NCBI GenBank assembly: GCA_964564015.1
Contig: CAZLZR010000001.1
Span: forward strand, 124,001-188,000
Length of the DNA: 64,000 nucleotides
DNA from: Acetivibrio sp964564015
Lineage (GTDB): Bacteria > Bacillota > Clostridia > Acetivibrionales > Acetivibrionaceae
Reading direction: 5' to 3'
Below are positions 17,559 through 25,875 of the stretch, in pieces (the first letter of the stretch is position 1; every line of letters begins with the position of its first letter). The notes beneath the pieces are model-generated. The model did not search any database and was not told the DNA's origin. It was given only the letters and a program-made list of their open reading frames with translations. The position numbers were made by a program, and so were the translations under genes.

Positions 17559-18185
17559 ATGAAAAGGTTTGGTAAGTTATGTTTCGTTGCATCAGGGTTA
17601 GTAGCTATATTATCCTTTACGGGTTGCAATAGCGATAGACCGGAAATTGATAAAACAAATCAGGCTACAATTGCTCCTACCCAAAAAGCAACACCGGTTA
17701 GTTCTCCTATTATAGAAGAGGAAAAAGAGAAAGAAGCGGATCCAGCTATCCGGGACAGTTTAGTAGGAATCTGGAAGATTAAGAAGGTCGAGACCGTTAA
17801 AAAGACTTCAACGACAGAGAAAGCTACTATGACAGACCAATTAAGTGTTTTTGGCGAAAATGATAATGATTCATACTTGTTATTTAAAAATAACGGGGAT
17901 ATGTTTTATTTTTACATGGACAGAGCATTAAATAATGTTGAAACACCATTTTTACCAAACGAAGAGCGCTTATATAAAATTTCTGACAAATACATTGAAC
18001 TTAATGCCAGACATACAAAGGTCAAATATGGATATCAATTAGACGGAGATAATTTACTGTTAAAGAGTGAAGAGGGATATGCAAGTTTGGTCAGAGACCA
18101 TGAAATTGAGAGTAACCAAACTGAAAATTTGAAAGAGATAATTAATAGGTACAAGAAAAGTTTGAACTACATAGATATCAATTAG
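17559..18185 (+). CDS. lipoprotein, paralogue of the one at 22622-23251
   Basis: A 208-residue lipoprotein with a clear lipobox: MKRFGKLCFVASGLVAILSF followed by TGC at the lipidation site. A Thr/Pro/Glu-rich spacer (~28-60) leads to a small beta-rich domain opening with DPAIRDSLVGIWKIKK and containing SYLLFKNNGDMFYF and RLYKISDKYIELNA. The same motifs recur in the lipoprotein on the far side of the adjacent GerA-type operon. The LVGIWK start recalls lipocalin-like or DUF-type domains, but I cannot name the family. GTGGAGG supports the start. Possibly part of the spore-receptor locus. Confidence 0.65.
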   Translation: MKRFGKLCFVASGLVAILSFTGCNSDRPEIDKTNQATIAPTQKATPVSSPIIEEEKEKEADPAIRDSLVGIWKIKKVETVKKTSTTEKATMTDQLSVFGENDNDSYLLFKNNGDMFYFYMDRALNNVETPFLPNEERLYKISDKYIELNARHTKVKYGYQLDGDNLLLKSEEGYASLVRDHEIESNQTENLKEIINRYKKSLNYIDIN

Positions 18186-18254
18186 ATTATCTTATGAGAT
18201 TTTATATGTCAGCATAAGGCAAAGCAATCTTAGTACAAAAAGTTCATACTATTC

Positions 18255-18315
18255 CCTAGTGCTGATTAACAAAAATAATAGGATGTTTAAAAGCACTAGG
18301 ATATCATCCTTTTTT
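18255..18315 (+). promoter_or_regulatory. overlapping alternative hairpins in the leader of the first ger operon
   Basis: CCTAGTGCT (18255-18263) pairs perfectly with AGCACTAGG (18292-18300). A second stem, GGATG (18281-18285) with CATCC (18305-18309), is followed by six T and would be a weak terminator. The 3' arm of the first stem lies in the loop of the second, so the two folds compete. That could be attenuation or simply overlapping terminators. Confidence 0.4.
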
Positions 18316-18382
18316 ACATGTATACATAGATATCACGATGTCAATAATTCCCTTATACAAAAGTATAGGGGAGTTTTTTTAC

Positions 18383-19927
18383 ATGTTTTATAAACGAAAA
18401 AGAATGAAAGATATGCCTAAAGATAACATAAAACAAGAGGAAAACTTTAATGATATAAACCTTGAAGAAGATTTGGATAAAAATGTATCTGTTTTTAGAA
18501 GCATATTTAAAGATGATGATACAATTATATTCCGTTGGTTTGAAAACCAACATAACAATCTTATAAAACTATGTATTATATTTGTTGATGGTATGATTAA
18601 TAGTGAAATTGTTAACGAGAACATTATTCGCCCCATCGTGAGCAGCAACACTCTAAAAAGCGATAAAACAATAGTAGATAGACTATGTAATAAGATTATT
18701 GTATCTAATAATGTAGAAAAAACCAGGAGCCTATCCAAGCTTGTTTCGTCTATCGTAAACGGTGATACTGTTCTTTTAACTGAAGGTTCTAAAGATGCTC
18801 TGATTATTAGTTCAAAAGGGTGGCAAACACGCTCAATTGAAGAACCTGAAACTGAAAAAACTCTTCGTGGTCCGAGAGAAGGTTTTACAGAGTCTCTATT
18901 GATTAATTTGTCACTATTAAGAAGAAAACTGAAAACAAGTGATCTAAAGTTTAAATATAGAACCATTGGTGTTAGGTCAAACACGAAAGTTTGTATTTGT
19001 TATATTCAGGGAATTGCAAATGAAAAAATACTGCAGGAATTATACAGAAGGCTGGATGCCATTAATATAGATGGGCTTCTTGACTCAGGATACATCCAGG
19101 AAATTATCAGGGATAGACCTTTTTCGTTATTTAAAACATTAGGAAGTACAGAGCGCCCGGATACTGTTGCAGGTAAGTTACTTGAAGGACGTATCGCTAT
19201 CCTTGTAGACGGTACGCCTGTTGCTTTAACTCTCCCCAGCTTATTCATAGAGTATTTCCAAGTTAGTGATGATTATTATGTTAACTTTTATTTTTCTTCT
19301 ATAGGAAGACTTCTAAGAATTTTCGGGTTTTTGATAACCATAAGCCTTCCGGCAATATATGTTGCACTTATTACTTATCATCCCGAGATGATTCCGACCT
19401 CTTTGATTATGAATATTTCAGCTGCACGAGAAGGTGTACCGTTTCCTACAATTGTTGAAGCTATAGGAATGCTTTTTGTATTTGAACTTCTTCGTGAAAC
19501 CGGATTACGAATGCCCACTTTTATGGGGCAGGCATTGAGTATAGTAGGTGCTTTGGTTATTGGGCAGGCAGCTGTTGATGCAAAATTCATCAGTGCACCA
19601 ATGATTATAATCATTGCATTGACAGGAATAACAGGGCTTATGCTACCGAGAATAAAAGGTGCTGTAATTATAATCAGGTTATTATTCTTGTTTCTTGCAA
19701 GCTTCCTGGGTTTATATGGATATGTATTAGGAATGGCTGGTCTACTAATCCACCTTTTGGAGATTAATGCCTTTGGGATACCCTATATGTACAAATTAAT
19801 GCAGATTGACCCTTTGGAGGAACTAAAAGATACAGCAATCAGAGCACCATGGTGGTATATGAAATACCGCCAAAGACTTCTTTCATCAAATATTTTAAGA
19901 AATAAAACAGACAGGAGGAATATGTAG
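18383..19927 (+). CDS. GerA-type spore germination receptor, A subunit
   Basis: A 514-residue GerAA/GerKA-family protein, normal length. The frame opens earlier, but GGGGAG nine bases before the ATG at 18383 marks the start (MFYKRKRMKDMPKDN). The N-terminal hydrophilic half (~1-280) carries family signatures (GSKDALIISSKGWQTRS, RGPREGFTESLLINLSLLRR, ERPDTVAGKLLEGRIAILVDGTP). The C-terminal half has ~5 membrane segments (YHPEMIPTSLIMNISAAREG, FPTIVEAIGML). A subunits sit in the spore inner membrane and form the nutrient receptor with B and C subunits. The first gene of the operon A-C-small-B; its last base is shared with the GTG start of the C subunit gene. Confidence 0.93.
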   Translation: MFYKRKRMKDMPKDNIKQEENFNDINLEEDLDKNVSVFRSIFKDDDTIIFRWFENQHNNLIKLCIIFVDGMINSEIVNENIIRPIVSSNTLKSDKTIVDRLCNKIIVSNNVEKTRSLSKLVSSIVNGDTVLLTEGSKDALIISSKGWQTRSIEEPETEKTLRGPREGFTESLLINLSLLRRKLKTSDLKFKYRTIGVRSNTKVCICYIQGIANEKILQELYRRLDAINIDGLLDSGYIQEIIRDRPFSLFKTLGSTERPDTVAGKLLEGRIAILVDGTPVALTLPSLFIEYFQVSDDYYVNFYFSSIGRLLRIFGFLITISLPAIYVALITYHPEMIPTSLIMNISAAREGVPFPTIVEAIGMLFVFELLRETGLRMPTFMGQALSIVGALVIGQAAVDAKFISAPMIIIIALTGITGLMLPRIKGAVIIIRLLFLFLASFLGLYGYVLGMAGLLIHLLEINAFGIPYMYKLMQIDPLEELKDTAIRAPWWYMKYRQRLLSSNILRNKTDRRNM

Positions 19928-21090
19928 TGAAGAGAGCAAAAGTATTTACGTTACTTGTGATTATTGTTCTAAACATTTTCTTATTGTCTGGCTGCTGGAA
20001 TTACAGAGAAATCGAAGACCTTGCCATTGTTTCAGGATTAGCAGTTGATAAAGGCAGAACGGAAGGAACTTATCTTGTTACCTTTGAGATTGTGGACTTC
20101 AGAGGTGGTGATAAAGAGGATAACATTAAATCAGAAAAAGTAGAAGCAGAGGGAAAAACAATATTTGACGCTGTTAGAAATGCGATAAGAATTTCTGCAA
20201 GACGGCTATTCTGGAGCCATGCAGATATAGCGATAATAAGCCAGGATGTAGCTAGAGAAGGAATTATTCAATTAATCGACTTTATAAACAGAGATGCAGA
20301 GCCCAGGGAGCAAATGCAAATACTTATTTCAAAGGAGAAAACCGCTAAAGAATTGTTGGAGCATCAGAGTTTATTAACGGATATTCAATCCTTTGAACTG
20401 GAAAAAGCTATTGCTCATAGAGAAAGCTATAGCAAAACTCCAGGGGCACACGTACATGACGTTATCAATATGCTTGCAGGAGATGGAATAGCTTTATCCT
20501 TACCTGCAGTGGGGACTGTAATCAACAATGGTAGAAAGGTATCGGAAATATCAGGTATGGCAATGTTTCATGAAGATAAGCTTATAGGCATACTCAATGG
20601 GGAAAACACAAAGTATTTCCTCTTTGTAAAAGATGAAATAAACCGTGGATTACTCACGTTGAATGAAGTGCCAGAGAGAGCATATGATGATATAACACTG
20701 GAAATTTCTGAGAACAATACAAAAGTAACATCCTTAATCTCTTATGGTAAAATAACTATGAATATTGATATTAAGACAAAAGTAAGTATTGCGGAAGTAG
20801 ATATTAGTAAAAATGTTATAGATGAAAAAGGGCGCAAAAACTTAAAAACTACAGCGGAACAAATGTTAAAAACAAACATAGAAAATGTAATTAAATTAGT
20901 TCAAGAAGACTATGGAGTGGATGTGTTTGGTTTTGGAGATACCATAAAAAAAGAAAACCCAGAATTATGGAAAAGTATTGGTGGGGATTGGAGTACGATG
21001 TTCAAAAAAATAAAAACAAATGTTTATGTTGAAATGGAAATTATATCTAGCGGTCAAATGGCAAAACCAATTAAAATAGGGGGAAGCTGA
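19927..21090 (+). CDS. GerA-type spore germination receptor, C subunit (Ger(x)C lipoprotein)
   Basis: A 387-residue Ger(x)C lipoprotein, starting with GTG after GGAGG in the end of the A subunit gene. The signal sequence runs to LLSGCW with the lipidated Cys, followed by the hallmark NYREIEDLAIVSGLAVDKG. The remaining domains match GerC length: an N-terminal domain with AIAHRESYSKTPGAHVHDV and a C-terminal domain ending KTNVYVEMEIISSGQM. C subunits are anchored to the outer face of the spore inner membrane. Placed directly between the A subunit and a small two-helix gene. Confidence 0.93.
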   Translation: MKRAKVFTLLVIIVLNIFLLSGCWNYREIEDLAIVSGLAVDKGRTEGTYLVTFEIVDFRGGDKEDNIKSEKVEAEGKTIFDAVRNAIRISARRLFWSHADIAIISQDVAREGIIQLIDFINRDAEPREQMQILISKEKTAKELLEHQSLLTDIQSFELEKAIAHRESYSKTPGAHVHDVINMLAGDGIALSLPAVGTVINNGRKVSEISGMAMFHEDKLIGILNGENTKYFLFVKDEINRGLLTLNEVPERAYDDITLEISENNTKVTSLISYGKITMNIDIKTKVSIAEVDISKNVIDEKGRKNLKTTAEQMLKTNIENVIKLVQEDYGVDVFGFGDTIKKENPELWKSIGGDWSTMFKKIKTNVYVEMEIISSGQMAKPIKIGGS

Positions 21091-21317
21091 TGATGCTGAT
21101 AATTTTTTGTACAATTGTATATTTGTTTTATATAATTCATGACTTAATACCTACCTACAAATCGGAAAGAAAAAGTGTATTCTGGGTGTATGTATCACTG
21201 TTTGCATTATCATACATAATACATTTGCTCATATTACTTGATGTGAAATTGCCTAGCCCTTCGGAACCATTAAAAAAACTGGTTACATTCATATTTGAAC
21301 TAAGCGCATTGAACTAA
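21090..21317 (+). CDS. small two-helix membrane protein of the ger operon (D-subunit-like)
   Basis: A 75-residue protein with two hydrophobic helices (~2-20 and ~30-50) joined by the basic loop PTYKSERKS. AGGGGGAAG precedes it and its ATG overlaps the TGA of the C subunit gene, so it is translated with the operon. Small two-helix D subunits are known from GerA-type receptor operons in Bacillus and related genera, where they modulate germination. Position and shape fit, but the sequence is too short for a firm family call. Confidence 0.7.
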   Translation: MMLIIFCTIVYLFYIIHDLIPTYKSERKSVFWVYVSLFALSYIIHLLILLDVKLPSPSEPLKKLVTFIFELSALN

Positions 21318-21339
21318 AAAGGAAGGTGTGGGAAATTAT

Positions 21340-22437
21340 ATGACTAAAGGGTCAATTACCAATACACAGGGCGTTGCAATTGCAGTTCTTTTCACTATTG
21401 GAAGCGCTATTGTCCTAAATCCAGGTGGTGATACCAAACAGGATGTTTGGGTAACCATATTAATTTCAATGTTGATGGCGGCGCCGTTTGTTTTTATTTA
21501 CGCAAGGATATTGCAGCTTTTCCCTGAAAAGGATTTGTTTGAAATACTCAGAGAGCTCTATGGAAATATAGTATCAAAAATTATTGCGCTGTTGTTTATT
21601 TGGTATGCTTTCCATCTTGGTGCAATAGTATTGCGAAATTTTTCTGAGTTTATTACAACAGTTTCGTTACCGGAAACACCTCAGCCCGTATTAATTGCAT
21701 CCATAGGTATAATTTGTATATGGCTTGTCAGGTGTGGAAAAGAAATTATGGGGCAATGGTCAGGTATCTTATTCCCACTATTGCTTGTAGCAATAATAAC
21801 ACAGATTGTGTTATCAATGACCCAGGCTGATTTTGATAATTTAAGGCCTGTTATGTATAACGGCGTAAAACCATTGCTTGGTAGTGCTTTTGCAGTATTT
21901 TCCTTTCCTTTTGCTGAAACTGTTATTCTTACTATGCTTTTTAGCTGGATAAAGAATAAATTCAACACCTATAAGGTATATTACCTTGGGTTTTTTATTG
22001 GTGGGATAATACTTTTAATGGCTTCAGTAAGAAATATTCTTGTTTTAGGGGCTGAGGACACCATATTAGAATATTATCCGTCGTATGAAGCTGTAAGTGT
22101 TGTTAGTATTGCGAATTTTTTTCAGAGGATTGAAGTTATTGTAACAATTATTTTTATGTTAACAGGAATAGTAAAAATTTCTGCATGTTTATTTGGAGCC
22201 AGTAAAGGACTAGCCTTTGTTTTGAATTTTAAAAATTATAAAGCCATTGTTGTTCCTGTTGCGTTTCTAATGATGAATCTGGCATGTATTATCTATAAGA
22301 ATACAATGGAAATGTTCGAATGGGGACTTGGTATTTACAAGCACTACGCAATACCATTTCAAATTATTCTTCCTTTATTAATCTGGATATTTGCTGAAAT
22401 AAAGTGTTGGGGAGCAAAAAAGAAGTGCGGAGGATAA
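21340..22437 (+). CDS. GerA-type spore germination receptor, B subunit (permease-like)
   Basis: A 365-residue integral membrane protein of the GerAB/spore permease family (amino acid-polyamine-cation superfamily), with ~10 membrane segments. The N-terminus ITNTQGVAIAVLFTIGSAIV and the FPEKDLFEILRELYGN loop are typical. The frame also has a GTG at 21328, but AAGGAAGG sits against it, so the ATG at 21340 is preferred. B subunits form the germinant-binding channel-like part of the receptor. It is the last gene of this operon, separated from a hairpin terminator (22534-22559) by ~100 bp. Confidence 0.92.
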   Translation: MTKGSITNTQGVAIAVLFTIGSAIVLNPGGDTKQDVWVTILISMLMAAPFVFIYARILQLFPEKDLFEILRELYGNIVSKIIALLFIWYAFHLGAIVLRNFSEFITTVSLPETPQPVLIASIGIICIWLVRCGKEIMGQWSGILFPLLLVAIITQIVLSMTQADFDNLRPVMYNGVKPLLGSAFAVFSFPFAETVILTMLFSWIKNKFNTYKVYYLGFFIGGIILLMASVRNILVLGAEDTILEYYPSYEAVSVVSIANFFQRIEVIVTIIFMLTGIVKISACLFGASKGLAFVLNFKNYKAIVVPVAFLMMNLACIIYKNTMEMFEWGLGIYKHYAIPFQIILPLLIWIFAEIKCWGAKKKCGG

Positions 22438-22533
22438 ATGAATGTATATCAATTATATAAACTTATATAAAGAACCCAATTAGGAAGAAGAAATCTCTCA
22501 CCACTTGCTAAACATATAACTCACTGTTTCTAA

Positions 22534-22559
22534 GGCGCAAGTAACCCTTGTGTTTTTTT
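22534..22559 (+). terminator. terminator of the first ger operon
   Basis: CGCAAG (22536-22541) pairs with CTTGTG (22547-22552), with one G-U pair and a five-base loop, and seven T follow. A short stem but a strong T-run, well placed after the B subunit gene. Confidence 0.65.
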
Positions 22560-22621
22560 CTTTTGTTTTGTTGTGAATCTGTGGTAGAATATAGGTATCC
22601 TGATTCTTGGAGGTTTCGTTA

Positions 22622-23251
22622 ATGCAGAGACTAAATAAGGTACGCTTGGTTTTATCAAGTATTTTAATTATTACATCTTTAACAGGTTGTAATAGTGATA
22701 AATTAAAAACTCCTGTGTCAAATCAACCTACGGTTACTTTTACCACAACACCTTTACAAACTATAAAAACAGATGTTACTCCTAGTGTTGAGGAAACTGT
22801 TTGGGAAGTTGATCCTGCTGTTTTGGATAATTTAGTAGGGATTTGGAAGGTTAAGGAATTTAAACAAGAAGATACATTGAAAATGACTTCAGAAATGGTT
22901 CAATCTGGCATCTTTAATCAAGATGATGAAAATTCATATTTGCTATTTGAAAAGAATGGAGATATGTTTTATTTTGGCTTAGAAAGTCGATTTGAAAAAG
23001 ATGGGCAAAGTTGTCTTGCAACCAATCTTTTTCCGGATGAGAAGCGCTTATATAAGATTTCAGACAAATACATAGAGATTAATGCCAAATATGTAAAAGT
23101 TAGATATGAATATAAATTAAACGATGATAAATTAACATTAAAAAATAATGAAATAAATGCAAGTTTTGTCAGGGATGATAAAGTTGCAACTAAACATAAT
23201 GAAGAATTGCAGAGAATGATAAAAAGGTATAAAAACAATTGGAAGGATTAG
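22622..23251 (+). CDS. lipoprotein, paralogue of the one at 17559-18185
   Basis: A 209-residue lipoprotein; the ATG at 22622 is chosen because TTGGAGG lies eight bases before it. The signal sequence MQRLNKVRLVLSSILIITSL ends in TGC. The domain after the Thr/Pro-rich spacer shares long stretches with the lipoprotein before the ger operon: DPAVLDNLVGIWKVK, SYLLFEKNGDMFYF, RLYKISDKYIEINAK and a basic C-terminal helix (RMIKRYKNNWKD). The two genes flank the receptor operon in the same orientation, which suggests duplication of a lipoprotein gene at this locus. Function unknown. Confidence 0.65.
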   Translation: MQRLNKVRLVLSSILIITSLTGCNSDKLKTPVSNQPTVTFTTTPLQTIKTDVTPSVEETVWEVDPAVLDNLVGIWKVKEFKQEDTLKMTSEMVQSGIFNQDDENSYLLFEKNGDMFYFGLESRFEKDGQSCLATNLFPDEKRLYKISDKYIEINAKYVKVRYEYKLNDDKLTLKNNEINASFVRDDKVATKHNEELQRMIKRYKNNWKD

Positions 23252-23328
23252 GTGCTGATTAAGTGGATTTTAGTAATGTTAAAGTACAGGTTTAATAGCT
23301 TGTGTTTTTTTGATTTTGTAACAAATGT

Positions 23329-23472
23329 TTGAAGGGAGTTGAGAAAGTAAATGATTTAAGCGTTGTACAGGAGCAATTAAAAAATCATGAAGATAGATTA
23401 AGAAGTTTAGAAAAAACACAAATTGAAATGAAATATAATCTCTTGAGTATAGAAAAAGGCAATCTGACTTGA
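23329..23472 (+). pseudogene. remnant of a small coiled-coil (XhlA-like) gene
   Basis: A 47-codon frame encodes a heptad-like coiled coil (VNDLSVVQEQLKNHEDRLRS) and stops at 23470 after EKGNLT. It resembles the N-terminal part of small XhlA/holin-associated proteins, but the membrane helix those carry is absent. GGGAG at 23334-23338 is placed to start translation at a GTA codon (23347), so the original start may have been lost; an in-frame TTG at 23329 has no binding site. A broken gene is most likely, but a tiny functional peptide cannot be excluded. Confidence 0.35.
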
Positions 23473-23497
23473 AGTTGATGGTGCCTGAATTTAAACA

Positions 23498-23536
23498 AAA
23501 AAAGTGCTTACACCTTATCCGTAAGCACTTTTTTTA
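23498..23536. terminator. bidirectional terminator between convergent genes
   Basis: A perfect AAAGTGCTTAC / GTAAGCACTTT stem around a nine-base loop, with a run of A before and seven T after. It ends two bases before the stop of the minus-strand 3D-domain gene and serves both strands. Confidence 0.92.
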
Positions 23537-23537
23537 T

Positions 23538-24371
23538 TTAGAGGGATATATTATCCACCTTGCCGTCCCCCATTTTTACCAGGTAAACATCGTAATAACC
23601 CGTACCCAGCTTATTTGCAAAATCTCTATCAAACACTGCAAAATCAAATCTGTTTTTTCCTTTAATTGCACTACCTGTGTCCATAGCTACTGCATATCCC
23701 AATCCTTTTATATAGAAAACTGTACCAAACGGCCAGAACTTTTTATCTATTGCAATTGATACTCCAGGTATTATAGGTTTTCCTGAGTTTGTAATTCCCA
23801 TGTCATTTCCACATTCCGAACTACAAGGAGTATAGGCTGTTCCAAGAAATTTACCTAAATACTCACCACGTTCTACTGATCCTCTGGAGCTCAGTCCATC
23901 AAATTCAGTGAAGCTTTGAGGTTTTATCCCAACGGATGCAGCCTTTTTCAACGTGTTTTGAAGCTCAATATTATCTTGAGACAACTCCTTATTTTTCTCC
24001 TCAAGCTCTTTATTCTTTTGCATAAGTTCGTAATTTTTATCCTTAATTTCTTGAAGCTGTGCAACTATTTGCTCATTCTGTGTTGATACCTTTTTAAACT
24101 CATCCTCTAGCAAGCTGTACTCATGTGTCATCGTATTATTTTCTGACACCAGTTTACTGTTTTCCGCAGTCACTGTCTGGATTCTTAAAAATGTGTCTTC
24201 ATACTTATTTCTTGTGTCTTCGAACCAATTGTACAATATATAATTATTAGCTCCGAGAGACACAGCTACAACAAATAGAATATATGCTGCCAATATAAGT
24301 GTCTTCTTGAATTTCTTTTGAGTTTTTAACCTCAGAGGCTCACTAAGTGGTGCTGCCTCATCGCGTAACAT
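23538..24371 (-). CDS. 3D-domain cell-wall protein with coiled coil
   Basis: A 277-residue membrane-anchored protein. The longest frame begins 11 codons earlier, but AAGGGAGG on the minus strand points to MLRDEAAPLSEP. One membrane segment (~25-45) is followed by a long coiled coil (~50-150, with repeated ELMQKNKELEEKNKEL) and a C-terminal 3D domain (~175-277) with GTAYTPCSSECG, TNSGKPIIPGVSIAID, FGTVFYIKGLGYAVAMDTGSAIKG and FDFAVFDRD. The 3D (three-Asp) domain is shared with MltA-type lytic transglycosylases and resuscitation-promoting YocH/Sps-like factors, so a role in cleaving peptidoglycan, perhaps in spores, is likely but not proven. Confidence 0.85.
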   Translation of the reverse strand: MLRDEAAPLSEPLRLKTQKKFKKTLILAAYILFVVAVSLGANNYILYNWFEDTRNKYEDTFLRIQTVTAENSKLVSENNTMTHEYSLLEDEFKKVSTQNEQIVAQLQEIKDKNYELMQKNKELEEKNKELSQDNIELQNTLKKAASVGIKPQSFTEFDGLSSRGSVERGEYLGKFLGTAYTPCSSECGNDMGITNSGKPIIPGVSIAIDKKFWPFGTVFYIKGLGYAVAMDTGSAIKGKNRFDFAVFDRDFANKLGTGYYDVYLVKMGDGKVDNISL

Positions 24372-24503
24372 AACAATTTCCTCCCTTAAAATATTATTGT
24401 TCAATTTTAATTATCAACAATTAATTCATGTTTTATACATTAAAAAAGTATTTATTTTTTATTTACAAATCTAAATGTTTATGCTATAATAAGAATTCGT
24501 TAT

Positions 24504-24581
24504 CGGGGTGTAGCTCAGTTTGGCTAGAGTGCTTGCTTGGGGTGCAAGAGGTCGCGTGTTCAAGTCACGTCACTCCGACCA
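24504..24581 (+). tRNA. tRNA-Pro (GGG)
   Basis: A full cloverleaf: acceptor CGGGGTG / CACTCCG (one G-U), anticodon stem CTTGC / GCAAG with loop TTGGGGT (anticodon GGG), and a T-arm around GTTCAAG. The discriminator A and 3' CCA are encoded. It lies between divergently and downstream oriented protein genes and is followed by a hairpin with a T-run. Confidence 0.95.
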
Positions 24582-24595
24582 ACATAGAAATGATG

Positions 24596-24632
24596 AAGTC
24601 CTTGAGACCAAAGTGTTTAGGGGACTTTTTCT
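24596..24632 (+). terminator. terminator after tRNA-Pro
   Basis: AAGTCC (24596-24601) pairs with GGACTT (24622-24627) and leads into TTTTTCTTTT. The loop is large (~20 bases) but can fold further (CTTgagaccaAAG). Confidence 0.6.
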
Positions 24633-24767
24633 TTTGTTTTCTTTAGCGATGTTAATTAGCGTATTCTGATCATTATTGACCTCAGACACCCTCAATAAAC
24701 CAAATTTCGTAGTGTGTTTACTGGAAAAGATCAACACAAAAAAGCAAAATTATGGTGCAAACTGGTT

Positions 24768-24803
24768 TTGTAATGAAATCGTTTGACGCTAAAACAACAG
24801 GCA
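24768..24803 (+). repeat. possible remnant of the 216-bp element's right end
   Basis: About 36 bp resemble positions 9909-9944, the right end of the nested-palindrome element: both contain TGTAATG, GTTTGAC, CTAAAAC and CAGGCA in the same order and spacing, with ~75% identity by eye. In both places the match lies ~105-150 bp upstream of a gene pair for SPFH proteins. The rest of the 327-bp gap (24582-24908) holds a tRNA terminator and no gene. Confidence 0.45.
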
Positions 24804-24908
24804 ATATTCAAAATATTATAAAAGGGATTTACATATTTCATGTAGAATAGGATTATAAGTATATGTATGAATAATTCTTAGATTAAATAAATGAGGGGGT
24901 ATTAAGAA

Positions 24909-25874
24909 ATGGAAGTAGTTAACATCAAGCCAAACAAGAAACCGGCTAAAATACCGTTTAAGGCTATGGTACTCGCAATTGTGATCATGATTATATTAAT
25001 AGTTTCATTTAATTCGACGTATACTGTAAATGATCAACAGCAGGCAGTTGTCCTTACATTTGGGAGGGTAACCAGTATTGAAGGCGCAGGTATGCACTTT
25101 AAATTGCCGGATCCCATTCAATCGGTAATAAAGGTACCTGTTCAAAAAACTCAGAAGCTTGAACTGGGTTACAGGGAAGAGAAAAACGGTCAATATATAA
25201 CTGTTGATGAGGAGTCAAAGATGATTACCGGAGATTATAACATTATCAAAATTGACTTTTTTATTGAGTGGAAGATTTCTGATCCTAAAAAGTATTTGTT
25301 TGCAGCTGTTGAACCGGATAAAATACTGCGTAATTCAAGCCTTAGTGCCGCAAGATCAGTTGTGGGCTCTTCGACTATTGATGAAGTTCTGACGAGTGGA
25401 AAAGTTGCAATACAAAGCGATATAAAGGAAAAACTTATGCAAAGTCTTGAAGATTATGATATCGGAGTGCAGGTAATTGATGTAAAAATACAGGACTCTG
25501 AGCCCCCTACTGAAGAAGTAAAACAGGCATTTAAGAATGTTGAAAATTCAAAACAAAGTAAAGAGACAGCTCTAAATGAAGCAAACAAGTATAAAAACTC
25601 AGAGCTTCCTAAAGCGCAGGCTGAATCTGACAAAATAATCAGAAACGCAGAGTCCGAGAGAGAAAAAAAGATAAATGAAGCAAAGGGTCAGGTTGTAAAA
25701 TTTCAGAAGATGTATGAAGAATATAAGAATTATAAGGATATAACAAAGAAGCGCCTATACCTTGAAGCTATGGAAGAAATACTTCCGGGAATAACTGTTT
25801 ATATCGAGGATGGTTCCGGAGATATTCAGAAGATTTTACCGCTTAAGCCATTTGAAAATAAGGGGGGCAACTGA
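24909..25874 (+). CDS. hflK: HflK-like SPFH protease modulator
   Basis: A 321-residue protein with one N-terminal membrane helix (~20-40) and the HflK/prohibitin core (YTVNDQQQAVVLTFGRVTS, GMHFKLPDPIQSVIKVPVQK, ITGDYNIIKIDFFIEWKISDP). The C-terminal third is a charged coiled coil typical of HflK. HflK and HflC form a cage around FtsH and restrain its access to membrane substrates. GAGGGGG supports the start. The next gene is HflC-like and separated by one base, so the two form the classical hetero-pair. Symbol assigned by architecture and gene order. Confidence 0.85.
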   Translation: MEVVNIKPNKKPAKIPFKAMVLAIVIMIILIVSFNSTYTVNDQQQAVVLTFGRVTSIEGAGMHFKLPDPIQSVIKVPVQKTQKLELGYREEKNGQYITVDEESKMITGDYNIIKIDFFIEWKISDPKKYLFAAVEPDKILRNSSLSAARSVVGSSTIDEVLTSGKVAIQSDIKEKLMQSLEDYDIGVQVIDVKIQDSEPPTEEVKQAFKNVENSKQSKETALNEANKYKNSELPKAQAESDKIIRNAESEREKKINEAKGQVVKFQKMYEEYKNYKDITKKRLYLEAMEEILPGITVYIEDGSGDIQKILPLKPFENKGGN

Positions 25875-25875
25875 T

